From Komagataeibacter xylinus (lineage in GTDB: Bacteria; Pseudomonadota; Alphaproteobacteria; Acetobacterales; Acetobacteraceae): DNA of 64,000 nucleotides. The notes beneath the pieces were generated by a model, which was not told where the DNA came from, did no database searches, and worked only from the letters and a program-made list of their open reading frames with translations. Of the stretch, positions 8,958-19,600 are shown piece after piece. Position numbers and translations under genes: made by a program. The stretch spans positions 216,267 through 280,266 of the forward strand of contig NZ_QQBI01000001.1 of assembly GCF_004302915.1 (NCBI RefSeq), read 5' to 3'. Numbering within the stretch: position 1 is the stretch's first letter; every line of letters starts with the position of its first letter.

Positions 8958-10520
8958 ATGGACAAGACCGTGACCGCCACCGCCGCCGAAACCCCGCTTG
9001 CCGCCGAAATTACCCGCCGGCGCACATTCGCCATCATCTCGCACCCTGATGCGGGCAAGACCACGCTGACCGAGCGCATCCTGCGCGCGGGCGGCGCGAT
9101 CCAGATGGCAGGCAACGTGCGGGCCAAGGGCGAGCGGCGGCGCACGCGCTCGGACTGGATGGGAATCGAGCGCGACCGCGGCATTTCGGTCGTGACCTCG
9201 GTCATGACGTTCGAGTATGGCGGCTGCATCTTCAACCTGCTCGACACGCCGGGCCATGAAGACTTCTCGGAAGATACCTACCGCACGCTGACGGCAGTGG
9301 ACGCCGCCGTGATGGTGATCGACGCCGCCAAGGGCATCGAGGCCCGCACGCGCAAGCTGTTCGAGATCTGCCGCCTGCGCGATATTCCCATCGTCACCTT
9401 CATCAACAAGATGGACCGCGAATCGCAGGATCCGTTTGCCCTGCTTGATGAAATCTCGTCCTCGCTCGCACTTGATGTCTCGCCTGCCACATGGCCGGTG
9501 GGCCGTGCCGCCAAGTTTGTCGGCACCTACGATATCCACAAGCGCGAACTGCATGTGACCGAGGAGCTGGACCAAAGCGACCCGCGCATGGTGCAGCTGG
9601 GCGAGGAACTGGAACTCGTTGAGGCCGCCCTGCCGGAATTCGATCTTGAAAGCTTCAATGCGGGCCACCTGACCCCGGTGTTCTTCGGCAGTGCGATGAA
9701 GGAAATCGGTGTGACCGACCTGCTCGACGCGCTGGCCGCCTTCGGCCCGCCCCCGCGCGACCAGGCCACCGAAACACGCAACGTGCGCGCTGATGAACCG
9801 GCACTCACCGCCCTGGTGTTCAAGATCCAGGCCAACATGGACCCCAACCACCGCGACCGCATGGCCTTCGCGCGCATCTGCTCGGGCAAGTTGCAGCGCG
9901 GCATGCGGCTCAAGCATGTGCGCATTGGCAAGCAGTTCGCGCTGCACACGCCGCAGTTCTTCTTCGCCCGCGACCGGCAACTGGCCGAGGAAGCATTCGC
10001 GGGCGACGTGGTGGGCATTCCCAACCACGGCACGCTGCGCATTGGCGACACGCTGACCGAGGGCGAGGACCTGCGCTTTACCGGCGTGCCCTATTTCGCG
10101 CCTGAAATCCTGCGCCGCGTGCGGCTTGATGATGCGATGAAGGCCAAGAAGCTGCGCCAGGCCCTGACCGAACTGGCTGAGGAAGGCGTGGTCCAGCTCT
10201 TCCGCCCGCAAGATGGTGCACCGCCGATCGTGGGCGTGGTCGGCACGCTGCAGCTTGATGTGCTGCAATCACGCCTCAAGGGCGAATACGGGGTGGCTAT
10301 CGGCTTCGAGTCGACGCCCTATAACCTCGCCCGCTGGGTCACCGGCCCGCGTGACAGGCTGGAGGCCTTCTGCATGGCCAACCGCACGGCCATGGCGGAT
10401 GATATTGATGGCGACCCGGTCTTCCTCGCCTCATCGGCGTTCATGATGAAGCGCACGGCTGAGGGCAACCCGGAGCTGACCTTCCACGACATCAAGCAGA
10501 TCGGCCAGGAAATCGGCTGA
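8958..10520 (+). CDS. prfC: Peptide chain release factor 3
   Basis: A 520-residue translational GTPase that recycles RF1 and RF2 from terminated ribosomes. G1 is SHPDAGKTTLTE, the switch I region contains GIERDRGISVVTS, G3 is DTPGHEDFSEDTYR and G4 is NKMDRE. The RF3-specific C-terminal domain contains PQFFFARDR and QLDVLQSRLKGEYG. The ATG at 8958 sits almost on top of CAGGA; the in-frame GTG at 8970, about 11 nt after that site, is an alternative start. The length matches E. coli RF3 closely. Confidence 0.95.
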   Translation: MDKTVTATAAETPLAAEITRRRTFAIISHPDAGKTTLTERILRAGGAIQMAGNVRAKGERRRTRSDWMGIERDRGISVVTSVMTFEYGGCIFNLLDTPGHEDFSEDTYRTLTAVDAAVMVIDAAKGIEARTRKLFEICRLRDIPIVTFINKMDRESQDPFALLDEISSSLALDVSPATWPVGRAAKFVGTYDIHKRELHVTEELDQSDPRMVQLGEELELVEAALPEFDLESFNAGHLTPVFFGSAMKEIGVTDLLDALAAFGPPPRDQATETRNVRADEPALTALVFKIQANMDPNHRDRMAFARICSGKLQRGMRLKHVRIGKQFALHTPQFFFARDRQLAEEAFAGDVVGIPNHGTLRIGDTLTEGEDLRFTGVPYFAPEILRRVRLDDAMKAKKLRQALTELAEEGVVQLFRPQDGAPPIVGVVGTLQLDVLQSRLKGEYGVAIGFESTPYNLARWVTGPRDRLEAFCMANRTAMADDIDGDPVFLASSAFMMKRTAEGNPELTFHDIKQIGQEIG

Positions 10521-10585
10521 CCGCGCAGGCGAGGCCCTTATGGGGTCTTGCCTATCCCTGCCTGTCTGCCCCATCTAGGCGCATC

Positions 10586-11949
<1,364 letters not shown>

Positions 11950-11953
<4 letters not shown>

Positions 11954-12732
11954 CCGGCCGTGATGGCGGGGCGGATATCGGCCCCATTGGCAACAGCCCT
12001 GTCGTGATCCTTGTCCGGCCCCAGATGGCCGAGAACATTGGCACCACCGCGCGCGCCATGGCCAATGGCGGGCTGTTCCACATGCGCCTCGTCGCCCCGC
12101 GCGATGGCTGGCCGCTGGAGCGCGCATGGCGCAGCGCCTCCGGCGCCGACCGCATCCTTGAATCCGCCCAGGTATTCGAAACCGTGGATGACGCGGTGGC
12201 CGACCTGCACCACGTATTTGCCACCTGCCCGCGCCCGCGCCACATCGTCAAGCCCGTGCTGACGGCACGCGGCGGCGCTGCCGAATTGCGCGAGATGACC
12301 GATCGCGGCCTGAAGGTAGGGTTGATGTTCGGCCCCGAACGCGCGGGGCTGGATAATGAGGACATGGCCCGCGCCGATGCGCTGATCCGTTACCCGCTCA
12401 ACCCCGCCTTCATGTCGCTCAACCTGGCACAGGCGGTGATGATCATGGCCTATGAGTGGTGGATGGCGAAGGATGACACCCCGCCGCGCACGCTCATGAC
12501 CAACGAGACGCATGTGGCCACCCGGGGCGAGCTCGACAACTTCATGCGCCACCTGATTGGCGACCTTGATGAATGCGGCTTCCTGCGCAATGAGCAGAAG
12601 CGGGCAGGCATGGTGCGCAACCTGCGGCACTTCTTCCTGCGCGGTGAGGTCACCGAGCAGGAACTGCGCACGCTGCATGGCGTGGTGACCGAGCTTTCAC
12701 GCGGGCGCAAGGCGCGGCAGGACAGGAAATAA
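11950..12732 (+). CDS. trmJ: tRNA (cytidine/uridine-2'-O)-methyltransferase TrmJ
   Basis: A 260-residue SPOUT-class methyltransferase that methylates the ribose at position 32 of tRNAs. Motifs are VRPQMAENIGTTARAMANFG-like sequence near the N-terminus, then LMFGPERAGLDNEDM, then RYPLNPAFMSLNLAQAV, which forms the trefoil-knot SAM site. A C-terminal helical extension (residues ~175-250) is present, as in TrmJ. The start at 11950 is favoured over 11938 by GGAGG 5 nt upstream and by the 4-bp ATGA overlap with cysS. Confidence 0.93.
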
Positions 12733-12733
12733 C

Positions 12734-12812
12734 AAAAGCTTTCGGGTGCCGCCTTTTTCCAAAAAGGCGGTGTTTCCCGAAGCTTTTTGAAAAAAGCTTC
12801 ACCAAAAACTTT
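12734..12812 (-). repeat. Structured intergenic repeat, copy A
   Basis: Full-length element in the reverse orientation relative to copy I. It has a left terminus AAAAGCTTTCGGG, a GCCGCC/GGCGG hairpin, a GAAGCTTTTT/AAAAAAGCTTC hairpin and a right terminus CCAAAAACTTT. It lies 1 bp after the trmJ stop, in the convergent trmJ/gltX gap and before the gltX terminator. Confidence 0.85.
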
Positions 12813-12818
12813 CAATCC

Positions 12819-12850
12819 AAAAAGGCCCGGTTTTCATGCCGGGCCTTTTT
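12819..12850. terminator. Bidirectional terminator between trmJ and gltX
   Basis: AAAAAGGCCCGG and CCGGGCCTTTTT flank an 8-nt loop. Each strand ends in a U-tract, so it can stop both trmJ and gltX transcription. Confidence 0.92.
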
Positions 12851-12854
12851 CGTA

Positions 12855-14192
12855 TCAGCGTGCGGCGATCTGGAGCCGGTCGGCCACCCGGGCGCGGCCC
12901 ATCAGCGGCAGCAGGTCGCGCATTTCCGGCCCGCTCTCCTCACCCGTCAGCGCCAGGCGCAGGGGGTGGAACAGGCCTCGGCCTGTTCGGCCCGTGCTCT
13001 CTTTCACTGCGGCGGTCCACGTCTTCCACGTGGTTTCATCCCACGGCTCGGCAGGCAGCGACTCGAGTGCGTGCAGCAGGAAGGGGCGGTCCGCCTCCTC
13101 GATCACCGGCGGCACGATGTCGCCTGCCACCACATCCCACCAGTGGCGCAGTTCGCCCGCCATATCCACATTGCCCCGCACGGCCAGCCAGAAGGCTTCG
13201 GTCGCCCCTTCGGGCAGGCGGGCGCGGATTTCCTCAAACGGCATGGCGTGCATGATGCGCCGGTTCAGCCCCAGCAGTTGCCGCATGTCAAACCGCGCCG
13301 CTGAACGGGAAACACGCCCGGGGTCATAGGTCCTGGCCAGTTCATCAAACGAAAGTGGCGCCGGGTCATCCGCGCTGCCCAGCCGGGCAAGGTAGGAGAC
13401 GATGGCCGAAGGCTCGACCCCATCCTGCCGCAATGCGCGAATCGACAGCCCGTCGAACCGCTTGGACAGCTTGCCGCCGCCCTCATCAAGCAGCAGCGGC
13501 AGGTGCGCGAAGGTGAAGCGGTTGCGCTTCGCCCCCAGCGCCTCGGCAATGTCGATCTGCACGCCGGTATTGGTCACATGGTCCTCGCCACGGATGATGT
13601 GGGTGATGCCCAGCTCCATGTCATCCACCACCGAGGCCAGCGTGTACAGCACCGTGCCATCGGCCCGCACCAGAACGGGGTCGGAAATGGCGGGCAGCTT
13701 GACCCGGCAAGACCCCATGACAAGGTCATTCCACTCCACCGTGCGGTGATCGGACAGCTTGAAGCGCCAGTACGGCACCTTGCCATTGGCCTCGGCCTGC
13801 GCGCGCTGCGCGGGGGTCATGCGCAGCATGGCGCGGTCATAGACCGGCGGCTTGCGCATGCGGATGCGCGCCTCGCGCTTTGAGGCCAGCTCCTGCTCGC
13901 TCTCGAAACACGGGTAAAGCCGCCCGCTGGCCTTGAGCGCCTCGATGGCCAGCGCGTAGCGGTCCAGCCGGTCGGACTGGCGCACGAATTCATCCCACTC
14001 CATGCCCAGCCAGTGCAGGTCGTCCTGCAGGGCCTGCACGTATTCCTCCTTCGAGCGGGCGCGATCGGTATCGTCAATCCGCAGCAGGAAGCGGGCCTTG
14101 TGGCGGCGGGCGAACAGGGCATTGGCAATGGCCTGACGCGCATTGCCAACATGGATCAGCCCGGTCGGGCTAGGCGCAAAACGGAGTTTCAT
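12855..14192 (-). CDS. gltX: Glutamate--tRNA ligase
   Basis: A 445-residue class I GluRS. It starts RFAPSPTGLIHVGN, with the HIGH-equivalent HVGN at 14-17. The catalytic-domain RGEDHV follows at about 201-206, and the KMSKS-equivalent KLSKR is at 241-245. The anticodon-binding C-terminus is present. Alphaproteobacteria often carry two GltX paralogues, one discriminating and one not, and sequence alone does not say which this is. The gene stands between two copies of the intergenic repeat. Confidence 0.95.
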   Translation of the reverse strand: MKLRFAPSPTGLIHVGNARQAIANALFARRHKARFLLRIDDTDRARSKEEYVQALQDDLHWLGMEWDEFVRQSDRLDRYALAIEALKASGRLYPCFESEQELASKREARIRMRKPPVYDRAMLRMTPAQRAQAEANGKVPYWRFKLSDHRTVEWNDLVMGSCRVKLPAISDPVLVRADGTVLYTLASVVDDMELGITHIIRGEDHVTNTGVQIDIAEALGAKRNRFTFAHLPLLLDEGGGKLSKRFDGLSIRALRQDGVEPSAIVSYLARLGSADDPAPLSFDELARTYDPGRVSRSAARFDMRQLLGLNRRIMHAMPFEEIRARLPEGATEAFWLAVRGNVDMAGELRHWWDVVAGDIVPPVIEEADRPFLLHALESLPAEPWDETTWKTWTAAVKESTGRTGRGLFHPLRLALTGEESGPEMRDLLPLMGRARVADRLQIAAR

Positions 14193-14242
14193 GCCCCTTA
14201 TATGCGGCGATTACGCCCCGAACGCCAGAGAACACATGCATG

Positions 14243-14316
14243 AAACGGGTGTCGCCTTTTTTCAGGAAGGCGGCGTTCCCTGAAGCTTTCTGAAAAAAGC
14301 TTCACCAGAAATTTTT
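14243..14316 (-). repeat. Structured intergenic repeat, copy B
   Basis: A slightly diverged full copy in the same orientation as copy A. It has a CGCC/GGCG hairpin, the GAAGCTTTCT/GAAAAAAGCTTC hairpin and a terminus CCAGAAATTTTT. It lies upstream of gltX and 18 bp downstream of the gene ending at 14335. Confidence 0.8.
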
Positions 14317-14334
14317 CTCTGCCCTGCTGGGCTT

Positions 14335-14700
14335 TCAGGCCTCTTCCTCATCATCGCCCCGGCGGGGGTCGAAGGCACGCCAGTCGCGCTCCATGGGGGT
14401 GGCGGCGTGGGCTGCGAAATCATCGAGTTCATTGGCCGAACGCCAGCCCTGCTCGCCCGCTTCAAGCACCTCCGCATCCTCGCCAAACGCGAACCAGGCC
14501 TTGAGGATGTCGGCTGCCGAAAGGCCAGCCATGCGGCAACGCTCGATGCTGTCGCGCACATAGGCGCGCGCAAAGGCGTTGGCCTGGATCAGGTCGGGAA
14601 AGCCGCCCACCTCCTCGACGATATTGTCCTCGGCGCCGCCGGACAGGTCGATGATGCGCACGCGCCAGCCGCCCTCGGGGGCAAAGATGTTTTCTGACAA
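14335..14700 (-). CDS. Conserved hypothetical protein
   Basis: A 120-residue soluble, acidic protein with no signal peptide or membrane segment and no recognised domain. It contains VEEVGGFPDLIQANAFARAYV and a helical SAADILKAWFAFGEDAEVLE segment, and ends in an acidic GDDEEEA tail. It follows the nicotinate phosphoribosyltransferase gene by 14 bp on the same strand and probably shares its transcript. Function unknown. Confidence 0.75.
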   Translation of the reverse strand: MSENIFAPEGGWRVRIIDLSGGAEDNIVEEVGGFPDLIQANAFARAYVRDSIERCRMAGLSAADILKAWFAFGEDAEVLEAGEQGWRSANELDDFAAHAATPMERDWRAFDPRRGDDEEEA

Positions 14701-14714
14701 GATGAAGCCTTTCG

Positions 14715-15884
14715 TTATTCGGGAGCGGGGGGCGCGCGGCGCAGCAGGAACTCCCGCCCCACCTTGACCCGGGGCACGTCGTCATACGCCACGATATCCG
14801 CCGTGGCGTAAGTCTCGGACCAGCGGTCAGGGATGAACGAGCCCGTGCCGATCACATCCACCGGGGCATGGGCATCGGCCATGCTCAGGCATTTCTCAAC
14901 GCTGAAACCCGAGGAAGCGATAATGCGCACATGCGGGAATCCCGCCTCGTCCAGCACCTCGCGCATGCGCCAGATGGCCGCAGCCGAGACCCCGGTGCCG
15001 ACAAGGTGGCTGAGTTCCTTGTCCGAGCGGTAGCGCCGGATGGTGCCCGGCGTGTAGCGCTCCAGCACGTCATAGGAGGATTGCGGGTCCAGCCCTTCAA
15101 GGAAGCGGCCGCCATGCGTATCGAGCCGCACGGCCAGCCGCCCCTGCGCCGCAAGCTCGGGAAAGTGCCGGCACACTTCCAGCGCATCCGTCACCTCGCG
15201 GCCAAAATAGTCAACCAGCACCACCAGGTCCATTGCGGGATAGACCTCATGGAACATCTCGGCCGCCCGCAGGGTCGAGCCCGCATAGCCCACCAGCGCA
15301 TGCGGCATGGTGCCCAGGCCGTGGGTGGTGCCGAAATAATGCGCCGTGGCGTCATTCGCGCCGCCAATGAAGCCATGCGCCCCTTCCTTCTGGGCGGCAT
15401 GGCTGCCGACGGAGGCGGCATAGGCCATCTGCTCCTGCATGCCAAAGCCCGCGCAATGGCGGGCCTCCATGGCCAGAAAACGCACATGGGGCAGCGCCAT
15501 GGCCATCTGGTAGGCATTATGGGCCGCGACGCAGGCCGGGCCGAGGCGCTGGAGCAACAGCGTCTCGAGCGGGGCAAGGGCTGCGAACGAGCCGGATATG
15601 TAAGCCAGCGGCTCGCCCGCCCCCACCCATGTGCCCTCGGGGTAGAGGAGCGTGGTGTCAATGGCGATGCCACGCGCGCTGCCGACCGCGCGCAGCCACT
15701 CGGTCATGAGCCGGGGGGCGGAAATGGCGGGGCGGCGGAGGAAGACGGCATAGGTCACCTTCCTGTCGCCGAAATGCTCCACGATGGCGCGCGTGCGGTT
15801 GAAATACACATCCGTGCGAGCTGCGATCATATCATCCGCTGCACTGGCCAGCCTGTCACGGCCCGCCGGTTCACCCTGGGTCAT
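14715..15884 (-). CDS. pncB: Nicotinate phosphoribosyltransferase
   Basis: A 389-residue enzyme of NAD salvage that converts nicotinate and PRPP to nicotinate mononucleotide. Supporting segments are LMTEWLRAVG, LPHVRFLAMEARHCAG, FIGGANDATAHYFGT, RLDTHGGRFLEGLD and the phosphate-binding VDVIGTGSFIPD. The start at 15884 (MTQGEP) is preferred because GAGAGGGGAA is directly upstream; the frame extends 44 codons further without support. It sits 29 bp after the DAHP synthase gene and is likely cotranscribed with it. Confidence 0.88.
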   Translation of the reverse strand: MTQGEPAGRDRLASAADDMIAARTDVYFNRTRAIVEHFGDRKVTYAVFLRRPAISAPRLMTEWLRAVGSARGIAIDTTLLYPEGTWVGAGEPLAYISGSFAALAPLETLLLQRLGPACVAAHNAYQMAMALPHVRFLAMEARHCAGFGMQEQMAYAASVGSHAAQKEGAHGFIGGANDATAHYFGTTHGLGTMPHALVGYAGSTLRAAEMFHEVYPAMDLVVLVDYFGREVTDALEVCRHFPELAAQGRLAVRLDTHGGRFLEGLDPQSSYDVLERYTPGTIRRYRSDKELSHLVGTGVSAAAIWRMREVLDEAGFPHVRIIASSGFSVEKCLSMADAHAPVDVIGTGSFIPDRWSETYATADIVAYDDVPRVKVGREFLLRRAPPAPE

Positions 15885-15913
15885 TTCCCCTCTCTTCCCG
15901 CTTCCCGGCGGGG

Positions 15914-17317
15914 TCAGCGTGCCCCGCCAGCCATCCGGTGCATCCGCGTCTTCAGTTCCTCGGCCAGACGGAATGCCATCTCCAGCGACTGTTCCGCATT
16001 CAGGCGCGGATCGCAAAAGGTTTCATACCGCTCGCCCAGATCATCTTCCGTCAGGCGGTGGGCGCCACCGATGCATTCGGTCACGTTCTGGCCCGTCATT
16101 TCAAAATGCACGCCACCGGGGCTGGCGCCCGCGGCCTCGAACACATCAAAGAAACCATGGATCTCGGAGAGGATGGCATCAAACGAGCGGGTCTTCACAC
16201 CCGTCGAGGTCGAGCTGGTGTTGCCGTGCATGGGGTCGCACAGCCACGTGACCGTGCGGCCCGTGGCCATCACTTTCTCAAGCAGCGGCGGCAGGTGGTC
16301 GCGCACCTTGCCCGCCCCCATGCGCGAGATGAGCGAGATGCGCCCGGCCTCATCGGTGGGGTTGAGAATGTCGAGCAGCTGCTCGAGGTCCCCGATGGTG
16401 GTGGAAGGGCCAACCTTGATGCCAATGGGGTTGCGCACGCCGCGCAGGAACTCGACATGCGCGCCATCGGGCTGGCGGGTGCGGTCACCGATCCACACGA
16501 AATGGGCCGAGCAGTCATACCATTCGCCCGATGTCGAATCGATGCGGGTCAGCGCCTGCTCGTAGGGCAGCAGCAGCGCCTCGTGCGAGGTGTAGAACTC
16601 GGTCTCGTCGATCTGGGGCGTGGTGGTGGCGTTCAGGCCGCATGCCGCCATGAAGTCCAGCGTCTCGCCAATGCGCCCGGCCAGTTCGCCATAACGCTGT
16701 GCCAGCGGCGAGCGCTCGACAAAGCCGAGGTTCCAGCGATGCACCTCATGCAGGTTGGCATAACCGCCGCTGGCGAAGGCGCGCAGCAGATTCATGGTGC
16801 CGACCGACTGGAAGTAGCCGGTTTCCATGCGCCTGGGGTCGGGAATGCGCGCGGCCTCGGTGAAGTCGGAGCCGTTGATGATGTCGCCGCGATAGGATGG
16901 CAGGGTCACGCCGTCCTTGGTCTCGGTATCCGATGAGCGCGGCTTGGCGTACTGGCCGGCCATGCGCCCGATCTTGATGACCGGCACTTTGGCGCCAAAG
17001 GTCAGCACCACCGCCATCTGCAACAGCACGCGGAAGGTGTCGCGCACGATATCGGCGGTGAATTCGCTGAAGCTCTCGGCGCACGCGCCGCCCTGCAGCA
17101 CGAAGGCCTGCCCCGTGGCGGCCTTGGCCAGGTGGGCGCGCAGGCGGCGGGCCTCACCGGCGAAGACCAGCGGCGGGTAGCGGCGCAGGCGGGCTTCCAC
17201 GCCGCCCAGGGCTGTCTCGTCGGGGTATCGCGGCATCTGCCGCGCGGGAAACGACCGCCAGCTCTCCGGCGTCCAGGCCTGCCGGGAAGAACTGTTGTGG
17301 CTGTGCGTCGCACTCAT
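15914..17317 (-). CDS. Class II 3-deoxy-7-phosphoheptulonate (DAHP) synthase
   Basis: A 467-residue class II (plant/actinobacterial type) DAHP synthase, the first step of the shikimate pathway, condensing PEP and erythrose 4-phosphate. Signatures are [12 protein letters not shown] (metal-binding Cys), [24 protein letters not shown] and [15 protein letters not shown]. The start at 17317 (MSATHSHN) follows AGGAT with an 8-nt gap; the frame is open upstream but lacks family similarity. The class II form is common in alphaproteobacteria. Confidence 0.95.
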   Translation of the reverse strand: MSATHSHNSSSRQAWTPESWRSFPARQMPRYPDETALGGVEARLRRYPPLVFAGEARRLRAHLAKAATGQAFVLQGGACAESFSEFTADIVRDTFRVLLQMAVVLTFGAKVPVIKIGRMAGQYAKPRSSDTETKDGVTLPSYRGDIINGSDFTEAARIPDPRRMETGYFQSVGTMNLLRAFASGGYANLHEVHRWNLGFVERSPLAQRYGELAGRIGETLDFMAACGLNATTTPQIDETEFYTSHEALLLPYEQALTRIDSTSGEWYDCSAHFVWIGDRTRQPDGAHVEFLRGVRNPIGIKVGPSTTIGDLEQLLDILNPTDEAGRISLISRMGAGKVRDHLPPLLEKVMATGRTVTWLCDPMHGNTSSTSTGVKTRSFDAILSEIHGFFDVFEAAGASPGGVHFEMTGQNVTECIGGAHRLTEDDLGERYETFCDPRLNAEQSLEMAFRLAEELKTRMHRMAGGAR

Positions 17318-17626
17318 GGGTCGGATCCTAATTCCTCTTGATACAAGACACTCCTTTCCGCCCACGGGCGGAAGGGCCGCCTTTATGTCGAAAAAACCGG
17401 CATATGGCAAAGCCTGTTCGCGGCGCTTTGTGATATGGGTGGCCAGGCAGGCCCCATAAATGTTGCATGGCGGCCACAACCCGGCTTGCGCGCGTCCCTC
17501 TGGGGGTCGTATTGCGCGGCAGGACGGCCCATATGTAAAAGAGGCATGGTTGGCCTGCCACGGCCCTGCTTCCCTTGGCAAGGAAGCCTTGGCATGCTGC
17601 TCCCTCAGGTAAAAGGATTACGGATC
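17318..17626. other. Divergent intergenic region
   Basis: A 309-bp gap between two divergent genes, so promoters for both should lie here. No ORF with a ribosome-binding site, no clear palindrome and no repeat copy was found. Only the Shine-Dalgarno sites next to each start are evident. Confidence 0.5.
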
Positions 17627-17971
17627 ATGGCCACCTCACGTGGGAAACTCATAACCGCCCTCTCGGCCGGGCTGTGCCTGTTGAGCGTGACGGCCATGGC
17701 CGCCCCGGCCAGCCAGGACGACACCAGCAGCTCCGACCAGGACCGGATGACCGTTCACGGCCAGCGCGGCCACCTGCCGCCCGGCTATGAGGAAGCGCCG
17801 TCGATGGAACTCAATCACGGCCCGGACCCCGACCATCTGGAGCATGTGCATCGGGATTCGGTCACGGGCACGGACCTGTCGCGCTTCGGCACGGCCTACC
17901 AGAGCAGCGGCATCAACGGCGATGGGCAGCTTGGCGATTCCACCGGCAATGGCTGGGTGGCCCCGCGCTAA
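17627..17971 (+). CDS. Small exported protein of unknown function
   Basis: A 114-residue protein with a clear Sec signal peptide (GKLITALSAGLCLLSVTAMAAPA). The short polar mature part, rich in Asp, His and Gly, contains LEHVHRDSVTGTDLSRFGTAY and ends NGWVAPR. No known domain was recognised. The start follows AAAAGGA with a 9-nt gap. It is followed by repeat copy C and converges on gor. Confidence 0.7.
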   Translation: MATSRGKLITALSAGLCLLSVTAMAAPASQDDTSSSDQDRMTVHGQRGHLPPGYEEAPSMELNHGPDPDHLEHVHRDSVTGTDLSRFGTAYQSSGINGDGQLGDSTGNGWVAPR

Positions 17972-17984
17972 CCGGAATACAGAT

Positions 17985-18064
17985 AAACGTTTTTGGTGAA
18001 GCTTTTTTCAAAAAGCTTCACAAGACGCCGCCTTTTTGAAAAAAGGCGGCATCCGGAAACTTTT
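17985..18064 (+). repeat. Structured intergenic repeat, copy C
   Basis: Full-length copy in the same orientation as copy I. Order is AAACGTTTTTGG terminus, GAAGCTTTTTT/AAAAAGCTTC hairpin, GCCGCCTTTTT/AAAAAAGGCGGC hairpin, CCGGAAACTTTT terminus. It fills the convergent gap between the 17627 gene and gor. Confidence 0.85.
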
Positions 18065-18071
18065 ATTATTT

Positions 18072-19472
18072 TTAACCCGCGCTGCGCGGCGTGACCCGCG
18101 TGCGGGTGCGCATGGTTACGAATTCCTCCGCAGCCGTGGGGTGGATGCCGATCGTGCGGTCCCAGTCGGTCTTTTTCAGCCTGGCCGTCACGGCCACGGC
18201 CAGCCCCTGCATGATCTCGGGTGCATCGTCGCCCAGCATGTGGGCACCGACCACCACCTGGCTGGCCTGATCGACCACCAGCTTCATCAACGTGCGCTGC
18301 TCGCGCCCGCTCAGCGTGTTGCGCATGGGGCGGAAGCGGCTGACATACACATCCACATCCCCTTCCTTCGCGGCCTCCGCCTCGGTCAGGCCAACGCTGG
18401 ACAGCGTGGGCGTGAAGAACACCGCCTTGGGCGTAGTGGCGTAGCACCACTGCCGCGGCGGCGCCTTGCCAAACAGGCGGTCGGCCAGGTTATGGCCCTC
18501 GGCAATGGCCACGGGGGTCAGGTTGAGGCGGTTGGTCACGTCGCCTATGGCGTAAATGCCGGGCACCGTCGTCTCGCTATTGTCATCAACGATGATGCGC
18601 CCGTTCTCCTCCATCGCCACGCCAAGCTGCGTCAGCCCCAGCCCGGTCACCTTGGGGTGGCGGCCGGTGGCGAAGAACACGCAGTCGGTCTCGATGCGGG
18701 TGCCGTTATCAAGATTGACGATAAAGCTGCCATCAGCCTGTTTTTCAATGGCGGTGGGCGAGGCCGCGACGTGCTGGCGGATGCCACGCAGGTCGATCGC
18801 ATCATGCAGGGCATGGCGCAGGTCGGCATCGAAGCCACGCAGCGGCAGGTTCTGGCGGTAGACCAGATCAACCGATGAGCCCAACCCACGGAAGATACCG
18901 GCGAACTCCACGCCAATATAACCACCCCCCACCAGGCACACGCGGGCGGGGCGCTCTTCAAGGTGGAAGGCCTGGTCGGACGAGATGGCATATTCCACGC
19001 CCGGCAATTTGGGCAGGGTGGGCGTGGAGCCGACCGCAATGACAATGCGCGCGGCAGTCACGCGGCGCGGGGCCTCATGCGGGGCGAGTGGCGAGGGGTC
19101 GATGCGCAGGGTGTGCGCATCCTCGATGGTGGCATGGCCGGTGAACAGGGCCACACTGGCCTTTTCCAGCATCGAGACATAAATGCCGTTCAGCCGGGCA
19201 ATCTCACGGTCCTTGGCGGCGATCAGGGCGGCCCAGTCATTTTGGCCGCGCTGCGTGTTCCAGCCAAAGCCGTGGCTGTCATCCACCCAGTCGCCATAGT
19301 CGCTGGCCTGCACCATCAGCTTCTTGGGCACGCAGCCCAGATTGACGCAGGTGCCACCCCAGTGGCGGCTTTCGGCTACGGCAACCTTCGCCCCGTGGCT
19401 GGCGGCCACGCGCGCGCAGCGCACGCCGCCGGAGCCCGCGCCAATAACGAACAGATCAAAATCATAACTCAT
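18072..19472 (-). CDS. gor: Glutathione-disulfide reductase
   Basis: A 466-residue FAD/NADPH flavoprotein that regenerates reduced glutathione. It has the FAD-binding GAGSGG (11-16), the redox-active pair C42/C47 in TCVNLGC, the NADPH-binding GGGYIGVEFAG, and the C-terminal active-site histidine region IHPTAAEEFV. The start at 19472 follows AGGATG. The GGGYIGVEFA sequence and the length distinguish it from lipoamide dehydrogenase. It lies upstream of repeat copy C on its own strand. Confidence 0.92.
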   Translation of the reverse strand: MSYDFDLFVIGAGSGGVRCARVAASHGAKVAVAESRHWGGTCVNLGCVPKKLMVQASDYGDWVDDSHGFGWNTQRGQNDWAALIAAKDREIARLNGIYVSMLEKASVALFTGHATIEDAHTLRIDPSPLAPHEAPRRVTAARIVIAVGSTPTLPKLPGVEYAISSDQAFHLEERPARVCLVGGGYIGVEFAGIFRGLGSSVDLVYRQNLPLRGFDADLRHALHDAIDLRGIRQHVAASPTAIEKQADGSFIVNLDNGTRIETDCVFFATGRHPKVTGLGLTQLGVAMEENGRIIVDDNSETTVPGIYAIGDVTNRLNLTPVAIAEGHNLADRLFGKAPPRQWCYATTPKAVFFTPTLSSVGLTEAEAAKEGDVDVYVSRFRPMRNTLSGREQRTLMKLVVDQASQVVVGAHMLGDDAPEIMQGLAVAVTARLKKTDWDRTIGIHPTAAEEFVTMRTRTRVTPRSAG

Positions 19473-19557
19473 GCTGGTTGTGCATCCTGTCTCGGCCGGA
19501 CGGGACACAGCACGCCGCCTTCCGGCACTGACCCGCCATGCGCGCGGCGGGGCCAAT

Positions 19558-19588
19558 AAAAAACCCCGGCCATGGTGAATGGCCGGGG
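19558..19588 (-). terminator. Intrinsic terminator of fpr
   Basis: A 10-bp GC-rich perfect stem (ATGGCCGGGG paired with CCCCGGCCAT) with a 5-nt loop is followed on the minus strand by TTTTTTATT. Confidence 0.93.
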
Positions 19589-19600
19589 GCGTGGGCGGGA

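Noticed and set aside
12734-12812. Treating the AAGCTTTTT hairpins as ordinary intrinsic terminators
   Set aside because: The element is about 80 bp, has two hairpins plus complementary termini, and recurs almost unchanged at many loci. Simple terminators (for example 12819-12850 and 57679-57714) occur separately beside it.
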